Assembly (NCBI GenBank): GCA_033557465.1
Contig: CM066047.1
Location: forward strand, 7,828,234-7,892,233
Direction: 5' to 3'
Length of the DNA stretch: 64,000 nt
Origin: Ichthyophis bannanicus
Lineage: Eukaryota; Chordata; Amphibia; Gymnophiona; Ichthyophiidae
The first letter of the stretch is position 1, and each line of letters begins with the position of its first letter. Positions 1 through 10,185 of the stretch are shown here, piece by piece. The notes below the pieces were generated by a model. It had not been told where the DNA came from, did not search any database, and saw only the letters and a list, made by a program, of their open reading frames with translations. A program made the translations under genes and the position numbers.

Positions 1-899
1 AGTGTCGTTGTAGTACTTTTCTTTGTCCTGTCTTGCTACACGTTGGAAATCTCTGTTGAGTTCTGTTATTGTCTTTCTTCCTCCTCTGGCTTTAGCTTCT
101 CTGCGTTTCTGGGCAATTTTCAGAGTTTCTTCCGTCATCCATTTTGGCCGTTTTTGCTTTTTCACCTCTTGTAGAGACTTCTCGCTTTCTTACAACACAA
201 CCTTCTTGATGTCATTCCATAACTCTTCTGGAGTTTTTTCATTTGTATCTAAAGCAGCAAATCGATTTTGCAGGCAGTCTTTAAATTCCAGTGGTATATT
301 CTCAAGGTCATATTTTGCTGCATTCATGAGTGGTTTACTTTTTTTCAACTTTAGCTTGAGTTTGCATACTAGTAGTTGATGATCTGTACCACAGTCAGCT
401 CCAGGTTTTGTCTTTGTTGATGTTATAGAACTTTTCCATCGTTGACTTCCACAGATGTAGTCAATTTGATTTTTATACAATCCATTGGGTGAAGTCCATG
501 TGTACAGTCACCACTTGTGTTGCTGGAAGAAGGTGTTTGAGATGAATAGGTCATTGGTCTTGCAGAATTCTATCAGTCTTTCTCCAGCTTCATTTCTGTT
601 GCCAAGTCCATATTTTCCAACTACTTTGCCTTCTTCTTTGTTGCCAACTTTTGCGTTCCAGTCACCCATGACTATCAGGATATCCTGTTTGCATGTTCTG
701 TCAATTTCAGCTTGTACTTGTTCATAGAACTCTTCAATTTCATTCTCTTCTGCAGCTGTTGTTGGGGCATATACTTGAATTATAGTTGTGCTGATAGGCA
801 TTCCTCGTAGACGAATAGAGATTAAGCGTTCGCTGACTGCATTGTATTTCATTACAGTTCTTGCAAGTTTCTTCTTTATTATAAATGCAACACCACATT
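1..899 (-). pseudogene. RTE/BovB-like LINE, endonuclease region (partial, broken)
   Basis: Reading leftwards from about 899, one frame runs to the window edge and encodes the C-terminal two thirds of an AP-endonuclease plus the linker toward the reverse transcriptase of an RTE/BovB-type LINE. Recognisable blocks are IQVYAPTTAAEE, MGDWNAKVG, NEAGERLIEFC, NQIDYICGSQRW, PGADCGTDHQLL (the catalytic DH) and WMTEETLKIAQKRREAK. These match the family, whose endonuclease nicks target DNA to prime reverse transcription. The frame is interrupted by two stops, TGA at 508-510 (an Arg codon in relatives) and TAA at 190-192, without a frameshift. The N-terminal part of the endonuclease is absent; residues just upstream (KKQVDK) belong to the adjacent CR1-A copy. 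The element continues beyond position 1. Confidence 0.88.
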
Positions 900-1136
900 T
901 ATCTACCTGTTTTTTCACTTTCAGAAAAACGTAGCAGATTTATGAAGCAAGACTTCCTTTTGGTAAATCTATGTTGGTTTTGACCCATTAAACCATGACA
1001 AACTCTATGTTTAGTAATTTTGTTCTTTATAATGGTTTCTACCATTTTGCCTGGCACTGACCTCAGTCTTACCAATCTGCTGTTTCTTGGATCACCCCTG
1101 GAACCCTTTTTAAAAACTGGCTTTACATTAGCCAGG

Positions 1137-1152
1137 TACTACAGATGATTTT
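1137..1152. repeat. Target-site duplication, left copy (16 bp)
   Basis: TACTACAGATGATTTT at 1137-1152 is repeated exactly at 2775-2790, flanking the L1 ORF1-only insertion. The left copy runs straight into the poly(T) (poly(A) on the minus strand) of the insertion. Such a duplication is the standard footprint of target-primed reverse transcription. Confidence 0.9.
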
Positions 1153-2774
1153 TTTTTTTAATATTTGTCTTTATACAATTTTACAATGAAACCAAGACAT
1201 GAGACAAACATTCTTGTAAAGAAACAAAGCAGAAAATAGCAAAATTCAAAAACTAAAACAAGGAAAATATATACAAAGAAAATAAACAAGCTGTCTGCTC
1301 ATCCTAGCCCTCAAAACAAGGGGAGAAGCAAAGGAAAATAACCATTTATCCCAACATGAATGAAAAAGATCAGGATACTATCCAACATTTACATTGTATT
1401 ACGGGACTTCAGGTGGAAGCTCAATGAACGCCTCAAGGCAACGAGCATTAATGAAAAACACCAGCTGGATGGCTCATAAAAACTATACGAAACTGAATAT
1501 TTTATCAAATATTTACACAAATCAAGAGCCCACCCAGCTGGTGAACCCCAGGACGCAGGAGGAGAAACTCCCTCTGACGTTGCTGGGTGTCTTTGACCAA
1601 GTCAGGATATAAACTGACTAATAACCAAAACAATAATTTCCGCTTCTTAAAGAATAGCTTGAGCAGCCATTCTTTATTGGATAACAATGCAAAAATTACT
1701 ATTAAAGTTGAAGGAAATGGTGTTTCTTCCTTGGATGTCTTTAACAAAGTGGAGACGTTCAAGGCATCAATCTGTTGATCCCCAATTCTTACTGCAGACA
1801 TTGACTTCTTGCCTTCAGGCAAATAGTACATCTTCACAATTGGTGGTATCAGTTCAGTAGGAATGGACAAAGTCTCCAGCATACTCGTATATTTTCTAAG
1901 CATATCTCTCGCAGATATTGTAGACACTCTAGGAAAATTTATAAGCCATAAGTTATTTGCCTGGGATAAATTTTCCAAGTGTTCCAATTTTATATTAATT
2001 GAAGAAAAAATTTTAATAAAGGAAACCGACTGTTCTTCCAATGCTACCGCTTTTATCTGCAGCACTGAAACCTCCAACTGAACCATGGTAATCTTAGCCG
2101 CAGTTTGTTCAATAGCCTCAGAATTAACTTGCACTTTAGTTGCCAATAAAGAAACCCGAGAAAGCAAAGCTTCCCTCAGTGAAACAATAGCTTGCCATAT
2201 AGTTTCTAAAGTAAAATTCATTGGTCGCTCTAAAGAAAAAGTTACGGTTTCACCCAGAGAAGCCAAAAGGAATTTCCATTCCTGCCCACACTGAAGCACC
2301 CTCCTGGACTGTAGCCATTCCCACAGCCGACCTTCTGCCGAGAAACACCGAAGGATCAGCATGTTGAGGATGTTCCGTGTCAAAGGGTACCGAAGTAACA
2401 ATGGTCCCAAGCCTGGCCTTGGCAGCTCAAACGGAACACCCCCTCCCCGAGGGAGCTGTTACTTGTAGGATGTCTGAAGAAGACTGTTGGAGGCATGCTA
2501 CCTTCGGAGTTAACTGTATATCAGAGAAGAGAGATGAAGAACCCGAAGCAGATGCCAAGCTCGCAAGCCCTGGCGGAACTGCAGTTAGACTATCCTCCCC
2601 TGAACCAGCTGGATATCGAGGCAGTCGCTGAATAAAAGAATCAAGAGGCCCAGAGACTACAGCAGAAATAGCTGTTGAGATACCAGGGGCTTGGGAGAGC
2701 TTCAGAGGCCCCTTGCCCTTATGCTTCTGACCCATCATAGAAAAGTGGCTGCCTCACTGGAACCTGACCAGCGC
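1153..2774 (-). mobile_element. L1-type ORF1-only element (HAL1-like) with TSD
   Basis: A 1.62-kb minus-strand insertion bounded by exact 16-bp target-site duplications (1137-1152, 2775-2790). Read on the minus strand it has a short 5' leader, ORF1 from ATG at 2738, about 350 bp of 3' sequence and an A-rich tail at 1153-1160. There is no endonuclease or reverse transcriptase ORF. Exact duplications and a 5' end just ahead of the ORF1 ATG suggest a unit that was copied as such rather than a random fragment, comparable in architecture to the half-L1 (HAL1) elements known from mammals. Whether the 3' part derives from an L1 3' UTR is inferred from its position and A tail. Confidence 0.75.
1505..2738 (-). 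pseudogene. L1-type ORF1 protein, frameshifted
   Basis: ORF1 starts at ATG 2738 (MMGQKHKGKG, polar N-terminus) and runs open to a TGA at 2427. A frameshift in or near the G-rich run at about 2442-2455 moves the reading into the frame that ends at 1505. The second part contains a coiled-coil-like stretch (LLATKVQVNSEAIEQTAAKI, LEVSVLQIKAVALEEQ), then LEHLENLSQANNLWLINFP, the counterpart of the L1 motif LEDLENRSRRNNLRIxGxP that opens the RRM domain. It ends with a C-terminal domain containing LYPDLVKDTQQRQREFLLL. L1 ORF1p binds LINE RNA as a trimeric chaperone. Apart from the single frameshift the frame is well preserved for about 400 codons. Confidence 0.82.
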
Positions 2775-2930
2775 TACTACAGATGATTTTAATGATAATT
2801 TACAAATTACTAAAAGTAGGCCTGCAATTTTATTTTTGAGATCTTTCAGTACACTGGGATGTATACCATCTGGCCCAGGTGATTTTCTACTCTTTAGTTT
2901 ATTAGATTGCTGCATTACATCTTCCAGGTT

Positions 2931-3065
2931 AAGAACATAAAATATGCCATACTGGGTCAGATTAAAGGTCCATCAAGCCTAGTATCCTGTTTCCAACAGT
3001 GGCCAATCCAGATCACACATATCTGGCAGGATCCCAAAAGGTAGGCAGATTCCATACTGCTTATC
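2931..3065 (-). mobile_element. CR1-A 3' terminal fragment
   Basis: The sequence beginning AAGAACATAAAATATGCCAT is the reverse complement of the CR1-A 3' UTR end seen at 9290-9342 and 40790-40870 (the TGGTCTGACCCAGTATGGCA block). It interrupts the collinear ORF2 of the surrounding CR1-A fragment, so it is a very short 5'-truncated insertion. No clear target-site duplication was seen. Confidence 0.7.
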
Positions 3066-3387
3066 TCAATTCCTCCAATACATCAACTTTAAATATCATT
3101 TCTGGCATGGTTAACTTCCCTACATTTTCTTAAGTAAAGCTAAGAATTCATTCAGTCTCTCCTATGCGGCCTTGTCCTTCCTTAGTGCCCCTTTTACCCC
3201 TCTATCATCTAGTAGTCCAGTTGACTCTCTCACAGGATTTTTGCTGCAAATATATTTGAAAAAGATTTTATTATGAATTTTTGCTTCCATGGCAAGCTTC
3301 TTTTCAAATTCTATCTTTGCCTGTCTTATCAATGCCTGGTATCTACTTTGTCAGTGCTTATCTTGTTTCCTGTTTTTGTCACTTGGT

Positions 3388-3838
3388 ATGAATATAAAGT
3401 CTAGAGAAGATCCTTTGTTGTGGGTTGGAACATCAATTATCTGTGTCAAGAGTAAAGATTCCATTACATTTACGAAGGTGCCAGAGTGTTTTGTTGCAGT
3501 ACAGAGTAGATTCAGGTCTCCCATGAGTATAAAGAGGTTTTTATTGCCCGAGTGGGTACACACTTCATCTAGAATAGCTGATAGATCTTCGGTGTTAGTG
3601 GTGGGTTTCTGTAGGTCAGACATATTGTGTGGTCAGTATTGGAGATGGTTAGGTAGTCTAATATTTGTAGTGACTGAGAGTTGATCAAAGAGAAGTTCAG
3701 ATGTTTATTGGCAAGAATTAGTACTCCTCCACCTCTATTTTGTAATCTGGGGCAGTTAAACAGGGTGTATTGTGAGGTAGTCAGCTGGTTGAGTAGAACG
3801 TTGTCAGAGTCTGTTATCCAGCTTTTGGTGATGCACAT
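3388..3838 (-). pseudogene. L2/Rex-like LINE endonuclease fragment
   Basis: Two overlapping minus-strand frames (3838-3569 and 3623 down to about 3388) join into the middle of an AP-type endonuclease: CITKSWITDSDN (the ITETW block with the catalytic Glu replaced by Lys), NRGGGVLILANKHL, ICLTYRNPP, NLFILMGDLNLL and SSLDFIFIPSD. One frameshift lies between about 3569 and 3623. The arrangement fits L2/Rex-group LINEs rather than CR1. Both flanks are other repeats, so the element is a fragment. A matching N-terminal piece of the same type occurs at 30770-31245. Confidence 0.7.
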
Positions 3839-3974
3839 CTGTGACTTGTGTATAGTCTATAATGGTCTGAATTTTGTTATGGACCGAGCGAGCATTTGAT
3901 TGGATAAGCTTGATGCTTATGATTCGTTGTTATGGGCTAGAGAGGCACTGCAATGATCTGTATAAGTCTATGAG

Positions 3975-4052
3975 ATGGCTTAGGGAGCGGTATGTTATGA
4001 TATGGTATGAGGTATGAGGGAGCAGTATGTTATGATATGGTATGAGGTGAAA
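3975..4052. repeat. Short tandem repeat (about 34-bp unit, two copies)
   Basis: The unit containing AGGGAGCRGTATGTTATGAT followed by ATGGTATGAGGT appears twice in succession (about 3980-4017 and 4017-4050). A third, partial TGAGGT block is nearby. No open frame or LINE homology overlaps it. Confidence 0.75.
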
Positions 4053-5584
4053 AACCCTGTTAGTGTGGTTTAGTAAACATGCCCCCATCAAAGTGCAACA
4101 GGAGAAAGAACCCTGTGTGCATCTGTAAACCCCCTGGGCATAAAACCTTTCCAAATTGTTTAAATTATGATAGAATATAATTTTTTAAAATAATGTATCC
4201 ACACTTTTCCTTTGCTAGAACTCTGAATGTTTTTGGTTTATTTGGAATCAAACTATGCAAAACTGATAAAAGTACATTTTCATATTAATTATAACAAACA
4301 GCTGTATAAAATGCATTTCCATAGTAATAATTGTTATAATACTGCAAGCAGAGAATAAATGTTTTAATATTTTAAAACATCATGCTTTGTTTCTAAATAC
4401 TCTTTAGTTTTGATAATGGACTTATACCGTTCAGCCTTTATCTTTTTCGTTATTTAGCAATCTAGTAACTGATAAACTGGAGTTGGCAAGAAGGTATCCT
4501 AGTGACAAGGGAGTCTGACTTCCCTACTGATATAGCTTCTAACCATTTACCAAATGTTAGGTTATCAACGGCATGACAAATAGGCTTATTATCTGTAAGT
4601 AGATCCCATTAGGAAAGACAATTTAAGCTGTTCTAGCCAAATTTATCTGTAAAATATGTGCTTCACATAAATCTAGGCCCATATACCTTTTTTAAAGGAT
4701 ATATATGCTAGAAACAGGAAACAAATATAGCCAAAATGCTAAAGTACACTGTTTGACCCAATGACCATATTATAATGTTAAATATGTTATCATCGGTACT
4801 TCTTTTCCTGGAATTTCCTCTACCTGCTCCAGAAGCGGAAGGACAGACCTCCATGCTATCCAGTCTACCATCTTTTCAACTAGGAAAGATATGAAACAAA
4901 GTCATTACTGGTTAGTCTTCTCTTAGGAGAAGCTTTTACAGTAATAGCATTCATGATCTTGTTCATTTTTCTCTCTCGTAGAACAGTAGCAGACCCAGTA
5001 CTAAAAAACTGGGCGCCATCAAGCAGACGTAAGAGGGGGCTCTTCACACCCTGTAAGCAAAAGCAGGCAAAATAACTGGCATGTTATGTGTGTTGATTCA
5101 CTATCAAATCACTGCTTATACCTTGAAATGAGTTATAAAAAACTGATCTACTTTTTGGGATCTGCTGGAGAGGGGTGGCTCTATTATTAGGCAGAGAGGC
5201 GGCTGTCTCAGGTGGCAAAGTTTTAGGGGCGGTAAAAATCCCCCCATAACATCCCAATGGCAGCCGCTTCACTCTGCCTTTTCTTTAAAAAACAAAACAA
5301 ATGATTTATTGCCACATCTTCTGGGTCTGGGGCAGCAATCATATTACCCTCCCCCCCCACAAATGCCTCTGATTCAGACCTGATGAGAAGCAGCAGCAGG
5401 TTAAAAAAACAACAAACTAAAGCACAGGAGCTTCATGCCTTCCGCGTTCTTGAAAGGTCCTGCTCTTTCTGACGCATGCGTCACATCAGAGGGGGCGGGG
5501 CCAGCATGGACTTTCTTGTGCACTGCAGACCAGACGTCAAGAGAAACAGCAGTGGCAGCAGGCAGGGGTCAGAGAAGTGCACAA
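4053..5584. other. No gene recognised
   Basis: AT-rich, apparently single-copy sequence with no convincing open frame, splice-flanked exon or LINE motif. 5156-5290 (AGAGGCGGCTG, GGGCGGTAAAAATC) resembles a dispersed repeat, but I cannot name it. 5390-5580 becomes GC-richer and leads into the purine-rich satellite. Confidence 0.5.
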
Positions 5585-6520
5585 CAGGTACTGGACATGG
5601 GGAGGGAGAGAAAGAGGGCGATGGATGGCAAAAAAACATTGGGATGGGGTGAGGGACAGATGCTAGACATGGGATAAGTGGGGGTTAGAGAATAGATGAT
5701 AGCCAAAGGAAAGTGGAGGGTAGATGCTGGCCATGGGGTGAAGGGGTAGACGCAGATGCTGGGTATGAGGAGGGGAGATAAGGGAGAAAAGGCACATGCT
5801 GGGCATAAAGGTTAGACAATGGACATTGGGGGAGGAGATGGGGAGAAAGGGCAGATGTTGAGTATGGGGAAGGTTAGGGAGAAAGGGCAGATGCTGGGAA
5901 AGGGATATGGAGAGCAGATGCTGGGCATGGGGGAAGATGGAGAATGGGCAGATGTTGGACCTGGGGGGTGGGTGGGAGAGAGAGAATAAGAGAGGAGAGA
6001 TGCTGAGAACAGGGAGAGGGATAGAGAGGAGGGATGTAGAGTACAGAGAGAGAGAGAGAGAGAAGGGATGATGGGTACATAGGGAGAGAGAGGAGGAATG
6101 CTGAGAATAGAGAGATGCTGGGCACAGAGGGAGGAAGACAGAGAAGAGGGATGCTGGGTACAAGGGAAGGGAGAAAGAGGAGGGATGGTGGACATAGGGA
6201 GAGGGGGAGCGACGAGATGCTGAGCATAGGTTGGAGAGCTAGGAGAAAACACTAAAAAGGAAAGAAGAAGGAGAGGAAGATGTAAAATGCTGGACATGGG
6301 ATGTGGGGAGAAACAGAGAAGAGATGCTGAACACAGGAAGGGTGAGAACAAAGGATGTACACAAAGGGAGACATAGCGAGAGAGGAGTAATAGTGTACAT
6401 GATGAGATGGGGGGAGAAAAAAGAGAGCAAGGTGCTAGAAGAAGGAGAGAGAGGGGAGAGACAATGCACAGGGAAAGAGGAAAGGGAAGAGATGATGGAC
6501 ACGGGGTGAAGTTGAAGGAA
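5585..6520. repeat. Purine-rich degenerate tandem repeat
   Basis: About 0.94 kb of strongly strand-asymmetric sequence: G+A on the plus strand. It is built from an imperfect recurring unit of GATGCTGGRCATGGGG followed by a variable GAGAGA/GGGAGA stretch, repeated well over ten times with spacing of roughly 30-60 bp. The minus strand therefore gives long Ser/Leu/Pro-rich open frames (for example 5812-6351 and 5663-6163) with SLSLC and SPHPM repeats. These are composition artefacts, not genes. It ends where an L2-like tail begins. Confidence 0.85.
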
Positions 6521-6537
6521 GATCAAACAACTGCCAG

Positions 6538-6775
6538 CATTTATTTATTTATTTTTTACATTCTCTTATATACCGCGCTATTCCACATCAGTGTGGTTTA
6601 CATGGAACAATAAAACTTACATATTTCAATTGGTTGATCTGCGTTTACAATTAACAGGTACTCGAACTTGGATCCAAACTTGGGTAACTATTTACATCTG
6701 TATAATCTAGTATTGATGCGTCATTTGTACTGCATTGGTTAGCAAGTTGATGCGGCTATTATGGTACTGTCTTCC
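6538..6775 (-). mobile_element. L2-like LINE or SINE 3' tail fragment
   Basis: Begins with TTTATTTATTTATTTTTTAC followed by TATACCGCGCTATTCCACAT and GTGTGGTTTACA. This is the reverse complement of the 3' end shared by the L2 copy at 63817-63890 and the SINE at 24030-24100 (AAACCGCACTGATG, then (AAAT)n). Sequence after about 6640 is too diverged to classify, so the right boundary is approximate. Confidence 0.65.
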
Positions 6776-7156
6776 GGGTAATGCAAGAGGAAGAGGTGAT
6801 GTTTTAAAGCATGGTTTAAAGATGAGGTCAGAGAGGCTGTTGTATCCAAAAAAAGCACCTTTCAGTAAATGGGGAAAAGAGCCAGATGATGAAAACAGAA
6901 AACAACATATGCAATGGCAAGTTAGATACAAGGCAGGCAAAGAGAGAATTTGAAAAAAAGCTTGCTGTGGAAGCAAACAAACCCAATAAAATTATTTTCA
7001 AGTACTTCCATAGCAAAAACCTGTGAGAGAGTCAGTTGGACCATTAGATGATAGAAGGCTATAAGGCCATAGTGGAGAAACTGAATGAATTCTCTGCTTC
7101 GGTCTTTACTGAAGAAGATGAAGGGAAGTTACCTATGCCTGAAATGCTATTTTAAA

Positions 7157-7394
7157 GGTAATGTAAGGTACATCAAATGTAATGATGTAAACTGCCTCAA
7201 TCTCTCTGTAAATATGTTTGCCAAAATCTCACTGTAAATATGTGCGATTTTAAATATTTTTCTGCGAATTACCCTGGTATGGAATCCAATACTTTAGTTG
7301 CGTTTACTGTTCATTGTATTTGTTATTGTTCCCTGTAAACTGCTTTGATTCCTGATAAGGTGGCATTAAAATCAGCTAAATAAACAAATATTAA
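7157..7394 (+). mobile_element. L2-like 3' tail insertion with 8-bp TSD
   Basis: A 238-bp insertion in the CR1-A copy ending GTAAACTGCTTTGATTCCTG, then AGCTAAATAAACAAATATTA. It is flanked by ATTTTAAA at 7149-7156 and 7395-7402. The tail form (CTGCTTTGA, then AAATAA repeats) matches other LINE/SINE tails here. No protein-coding content. Confidence 0.7.
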
Positions 7395-8486
7395 ATTTTA
7401 AAAAAATGTATCAGAAAAATTGAAACAAATCTTGATAAACCGGGAAGATGCATTACAACTATTTCATAAACTAAAGAATAGAAAATTACCTGAACAGTAT
7501 ATATCCCAGGGTTGCTGAAAGAACTGAAATATGAGATTGCATACCTACTATTAATAATCTGTGAACTACCATTAAAATAATCTATAGTACCTGAAGACTG
7601 GAGAATGGCTAATACAACGCCAATTTTTAAAAAGGGTTCTAGGGGTGATCTGGGAAACTACAGGCCGGTGAGCCTGATGTCAGTACCAGGCAAAATGGTA
7701 AAAACCATTATAAAGAATAAACTTACTGAAGATGTAGATATTCATGGTTTAATGGGAGAAAGCCAACATGGATTTAGCCTAGAAAAGTCTTGTCTTACTA
7801 ATCTGTTATATTTTTTTGAAGGTGTGAATAAACAGATAAAGGTGAGCAGGTTGATATAGTGTAACTCGATTTTCAGAAAGTCTTGACAAGGTCCCTCATG
7901 AGAGACTCTTGGAGAAAATAAAAAGCTATGTGATAGGAGGCAGTGTACTACTGTGGATTAGGAACTGGATGAAAGATAGAAAACAGAGAGTAGGGCTAAA
8001 TGACTGACCAATTTTCTCAATGGAAAAACGTGACTAGTGGAGTACCCCAGGGATCTATCCTGGCCCACTGCTTTTTAAAATATTTGTGAATGACCTGGAA
8101 ATGGGAATAATGAGTGAAGTGATCAAATATGCAGATAACAAAAAATTTTTCAAAGTTGTTAAAAAACAAAAGGACCTTGATAAATTGGAAGACTGGTCAT
8201 CCAAATGACAGGTGAAATTTAATGTGGACAAGTGCAAAGTTATGCAATTAGGGAAGAATAGTCCAAACTATAGTTACATAATGAAAGGTTCTATATACCC
8301 TGACTTAGAAGTGAGGTTCATGACTGTCATGGTATGCGCAAAACTTACCAATTTGGAGAAACTGCCCCGAAAGGAACCATCACTCAGGAAGAGAATGTAG
8401 GCATCATCGTGGACAATACGTTGAAATCCTCCACCCAGTGAGGATCAGTGGCCAAGAAAGCAAATAGAATGCTATGAATCATAAGT

Positions 8487-8660
8487 TGATTTAACCTCTG
8501 TAATTGTCCTTTATTCCCACCCCGTTTCTTCTCTTATCCCACTCTTCCACTCTCTTGAGTTTGTTATGCTGTTAAAATGTAGTGTTTAATGCAAACCGCT
8601 TTGACCTCTAGGATAAAGCGGCATAAACCCCCCCACTGCTAAATAAATAAATAAATAAAT
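8487..8660 (+). mobile_element. L2-like 3' tail insertion
   Basis: CR1-A is interrupted after AATCATAAG (consensus continues GAAAGGAATGG, which resumes at 8661). The insert contains AAACCGCTTTGACCTCTAGG, then AAAGCGGCATAAA, and ends in (AAAT)n. This is a LINE/SINE 3' terminus of the same type as the SINE tail at 33980-34044. Confidence 0.65.
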
Positions 8661-9342
8661 AAGGAAAGGAATGGAGAATAAAACCAAAGATGTTATAATG
8701 CCTCTGTATTGCTCCATGGTGTGACGTCACCTTGAATATTGTGTGCAATTCTGATCACCATATCTTATAAAGCATATAGCAGAATTAGAAAACGTACAGA
8801 GAAGAGCAACAAAAATGATAAAGGGGATGGGAGGATACTCCTATGAGGAAAGGCTTAAATGGTTAGGGCTCTTCAACTTGGAAAAGAGATGGCTGAGGAG
8901 TGATAAGATAGAGGTCTATAAAATAATGAATGGAGAAGAACAAGTTGATGTAGATTGGTTGTTTACTCGTTCAAAAAGTAGAAAGACTAGGGGACATGCA
9001 ATGACGCTACAATGTAGCACATTTAAGGCTAATTGGAGAAAATATTTTTTCACTCAATGTGTAATCAAACTCTGGAATTCATTACCAGAATGTAGTAAAA
9101 GCTATTAGTGTAGCTGGACTTAAAAGAGGTTTGGACAAGTTCCTGGAGGGAAAGTCCATAAACCATTATTAAAGACGACCAGGGAAATCCACTGTGTACC
9201 AACTGGACAAACACCATGGAATATGTATACTCTTTGGAAACCTGACAGGTACTTGTGACTTGGATTAGCCACTGTTGGAAACAGGATACTGGTCTTGATG
9301 AACCCTTGTTCTGACCTAATATGGCATATCTTATGTTCTTAT

Positions 9343-9691
9343 TTCCACAACTTTCTTTAAGACTAGAAGATGTGATATTAAAAGTAGGATGCTAGATCCA
9401 AGGCAAACTAACCGCACAAGCCAGCATCTTCAATAACCCCCCCCCCCCCCTCCTAGAATGATGTTGGGAATGTAAGTGGGATCCTTGGGAGAATCAGAAG
9501 TAAAATGTCAATGGCAGGAGCAAAGTCGTGGAATCATATAACCATCTTTGCTGTCCCAAATTGCTATCCATCATCCTGCCAAAATTTAAATTTCAAGGTA
9601 CCGTTTCGAGCCCATACTCTGCCCTTCACTGCAGTTCATCTAGAGCCCTTTAGCAACATAAGCCCACATCACACCTCACCACCTCCATACT
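9343..9691. other. No gene recognised
   Basis: Apparently unique sequence with a poly(C) run at about 9437-9450. The open frame starting at 9505 has no recognisable domain and overlaps the MITE at its end, so I do not call it a gene. Confidence 0.5.
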
Positions 9692-9868
9692 GCAGCAATC
9701 CAGTTCTCGGGGCACATCCATCCAGTTTGGTTTTCAGCATATCCACAAAGAATATGCATGAGAGAGATGTTCATACCAAGGAGGCAGTGCATACAAATGT
9801 ATCTCATGCATATTCATTGTGGATATCCTGAAAACCCAATTAGATGGATATGGGTTGAGAAGCACTGC
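9692..9868. mobile_element. Palindromic MITE-like repeat
   Basis: An imperfect long palindrome. The left arm at 9727-9763 contains GGTTTTCAGCATATCCACAA and AATATGCATGAGA; the right arm at 9802-9838 contains TCTCATGCATATTCATTGTG and GATATCCTGAAAACC. The outer flanks also pair loosely (CCATCCAGT against AGATGGATATGGG). Near-identical hairpins around GGATATCCACAATGAATATG are, to my knowledge, widespread short non-autonomous DNA-transposon-like repeats in vertebrates; the family name is uncertain. Confidence 0.7.
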
Positions 9869-10185
9869 TGCTGCAGCAGACAGCTCAGCTTCTCATCCTG
9901 CAACTGATGATAGCACCTTTCAAGTTTTTGATTCTTTTTAAAAATGTTTTACAAATCAAACACATGTGATCTTTTACCTATAAAGAGAGAACATTCATCT
10001 CAAACTCATTAACTTTATCGCAACATGGGGCTGCCGCTCTCTTCTGCACTGAAGCAGCTGGAGCTGAAGCCTCAGTATCATTTCTCTTGTAATATTCTAA
10101 TCCTCCTACCTCCAACCAAATAGAGAGAGATTTAAGTATGTTTTGCAGACCTCTTTTATTGAGCATCCAGGGAAATGTGTTCACA
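9869..10185. other. No gene recognised
   Basis: About 320 bp between the MITE and the CR1-B fragment. The small minus-strand frame at 9978-10184 shows no domain and no repeat family that I recognise. Confidence 0.45.

Larger units (their letters stand above)
893..3387 (-). mobile_element. CR1-A LINE fragment, split by two insertions
   Basis: Minus-strand CR1-A ORF2 pieces are collinear. 3387-3066 encodes the linker before the reverse transcriptase (QALIRQAKIEFEKKLAMEAK, ESTGLLDDRGVKGAL, ERLNEF). 2930-2791 encodes SRKSPGPDGIHPSVLKDL. 1136-893 encodes PGKMVETIIKNKITKHR and a decayed LTNLLRF block. Between them sit an L1 ORF1-only insertion (1153-2774) and a 135-bp CR1-A 3' terminal piece (2931-3065). 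Every segment carries stops or substitutions, so this is an old, dead copy. The left end abuts the RTE element; the right end abuts an L2-like endonuclease fragment. Boundaries are good to about 10 bp except the TSD-defined ones. Confidence 0.85.
6780..9342 (+). mobile_element. CR1-A LINE, 5'-truncated, with two inserted tails
   Basis: Collinear plus-strand CR1-A ORF2 begins in the linker upstream of the reverse transcriptase (around 6820: DEVREAVVSKK). It continues through NYRPVSLMSVPGKMV (7650), SQHGFSLEKSCLTNLL (7765), VPQGS (8042), MKFNVDKCKVMQLGKN (8212), [18 protein letters not shown] (8830) and YFFTQCVIKLWNSLPE (9045). It ends in the family 3' UTR, closing CATATCTTATGTTCTTA at about 9342. 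Many stops and frameshifts occur. Two short L2-like 3' tails interrupt it (7157-7394 and about 8487-8660). Confidence 0.88.

Noticed and set aside
4053..5584. Unrecognised repeat with AGAGGCGGCTG / GGGCGGTAAAAATC
   Set aside because: Looks like part of a dispersed element, but no second copy in the window allows boundaries or family to be set.
5663..6351. Long Ser/Leu/Pro-rich open frames on the minus strand
   Set aside because: They read through the purine-rich satellite; low complexity and absence of stops follow from composition. No domain or splice context.
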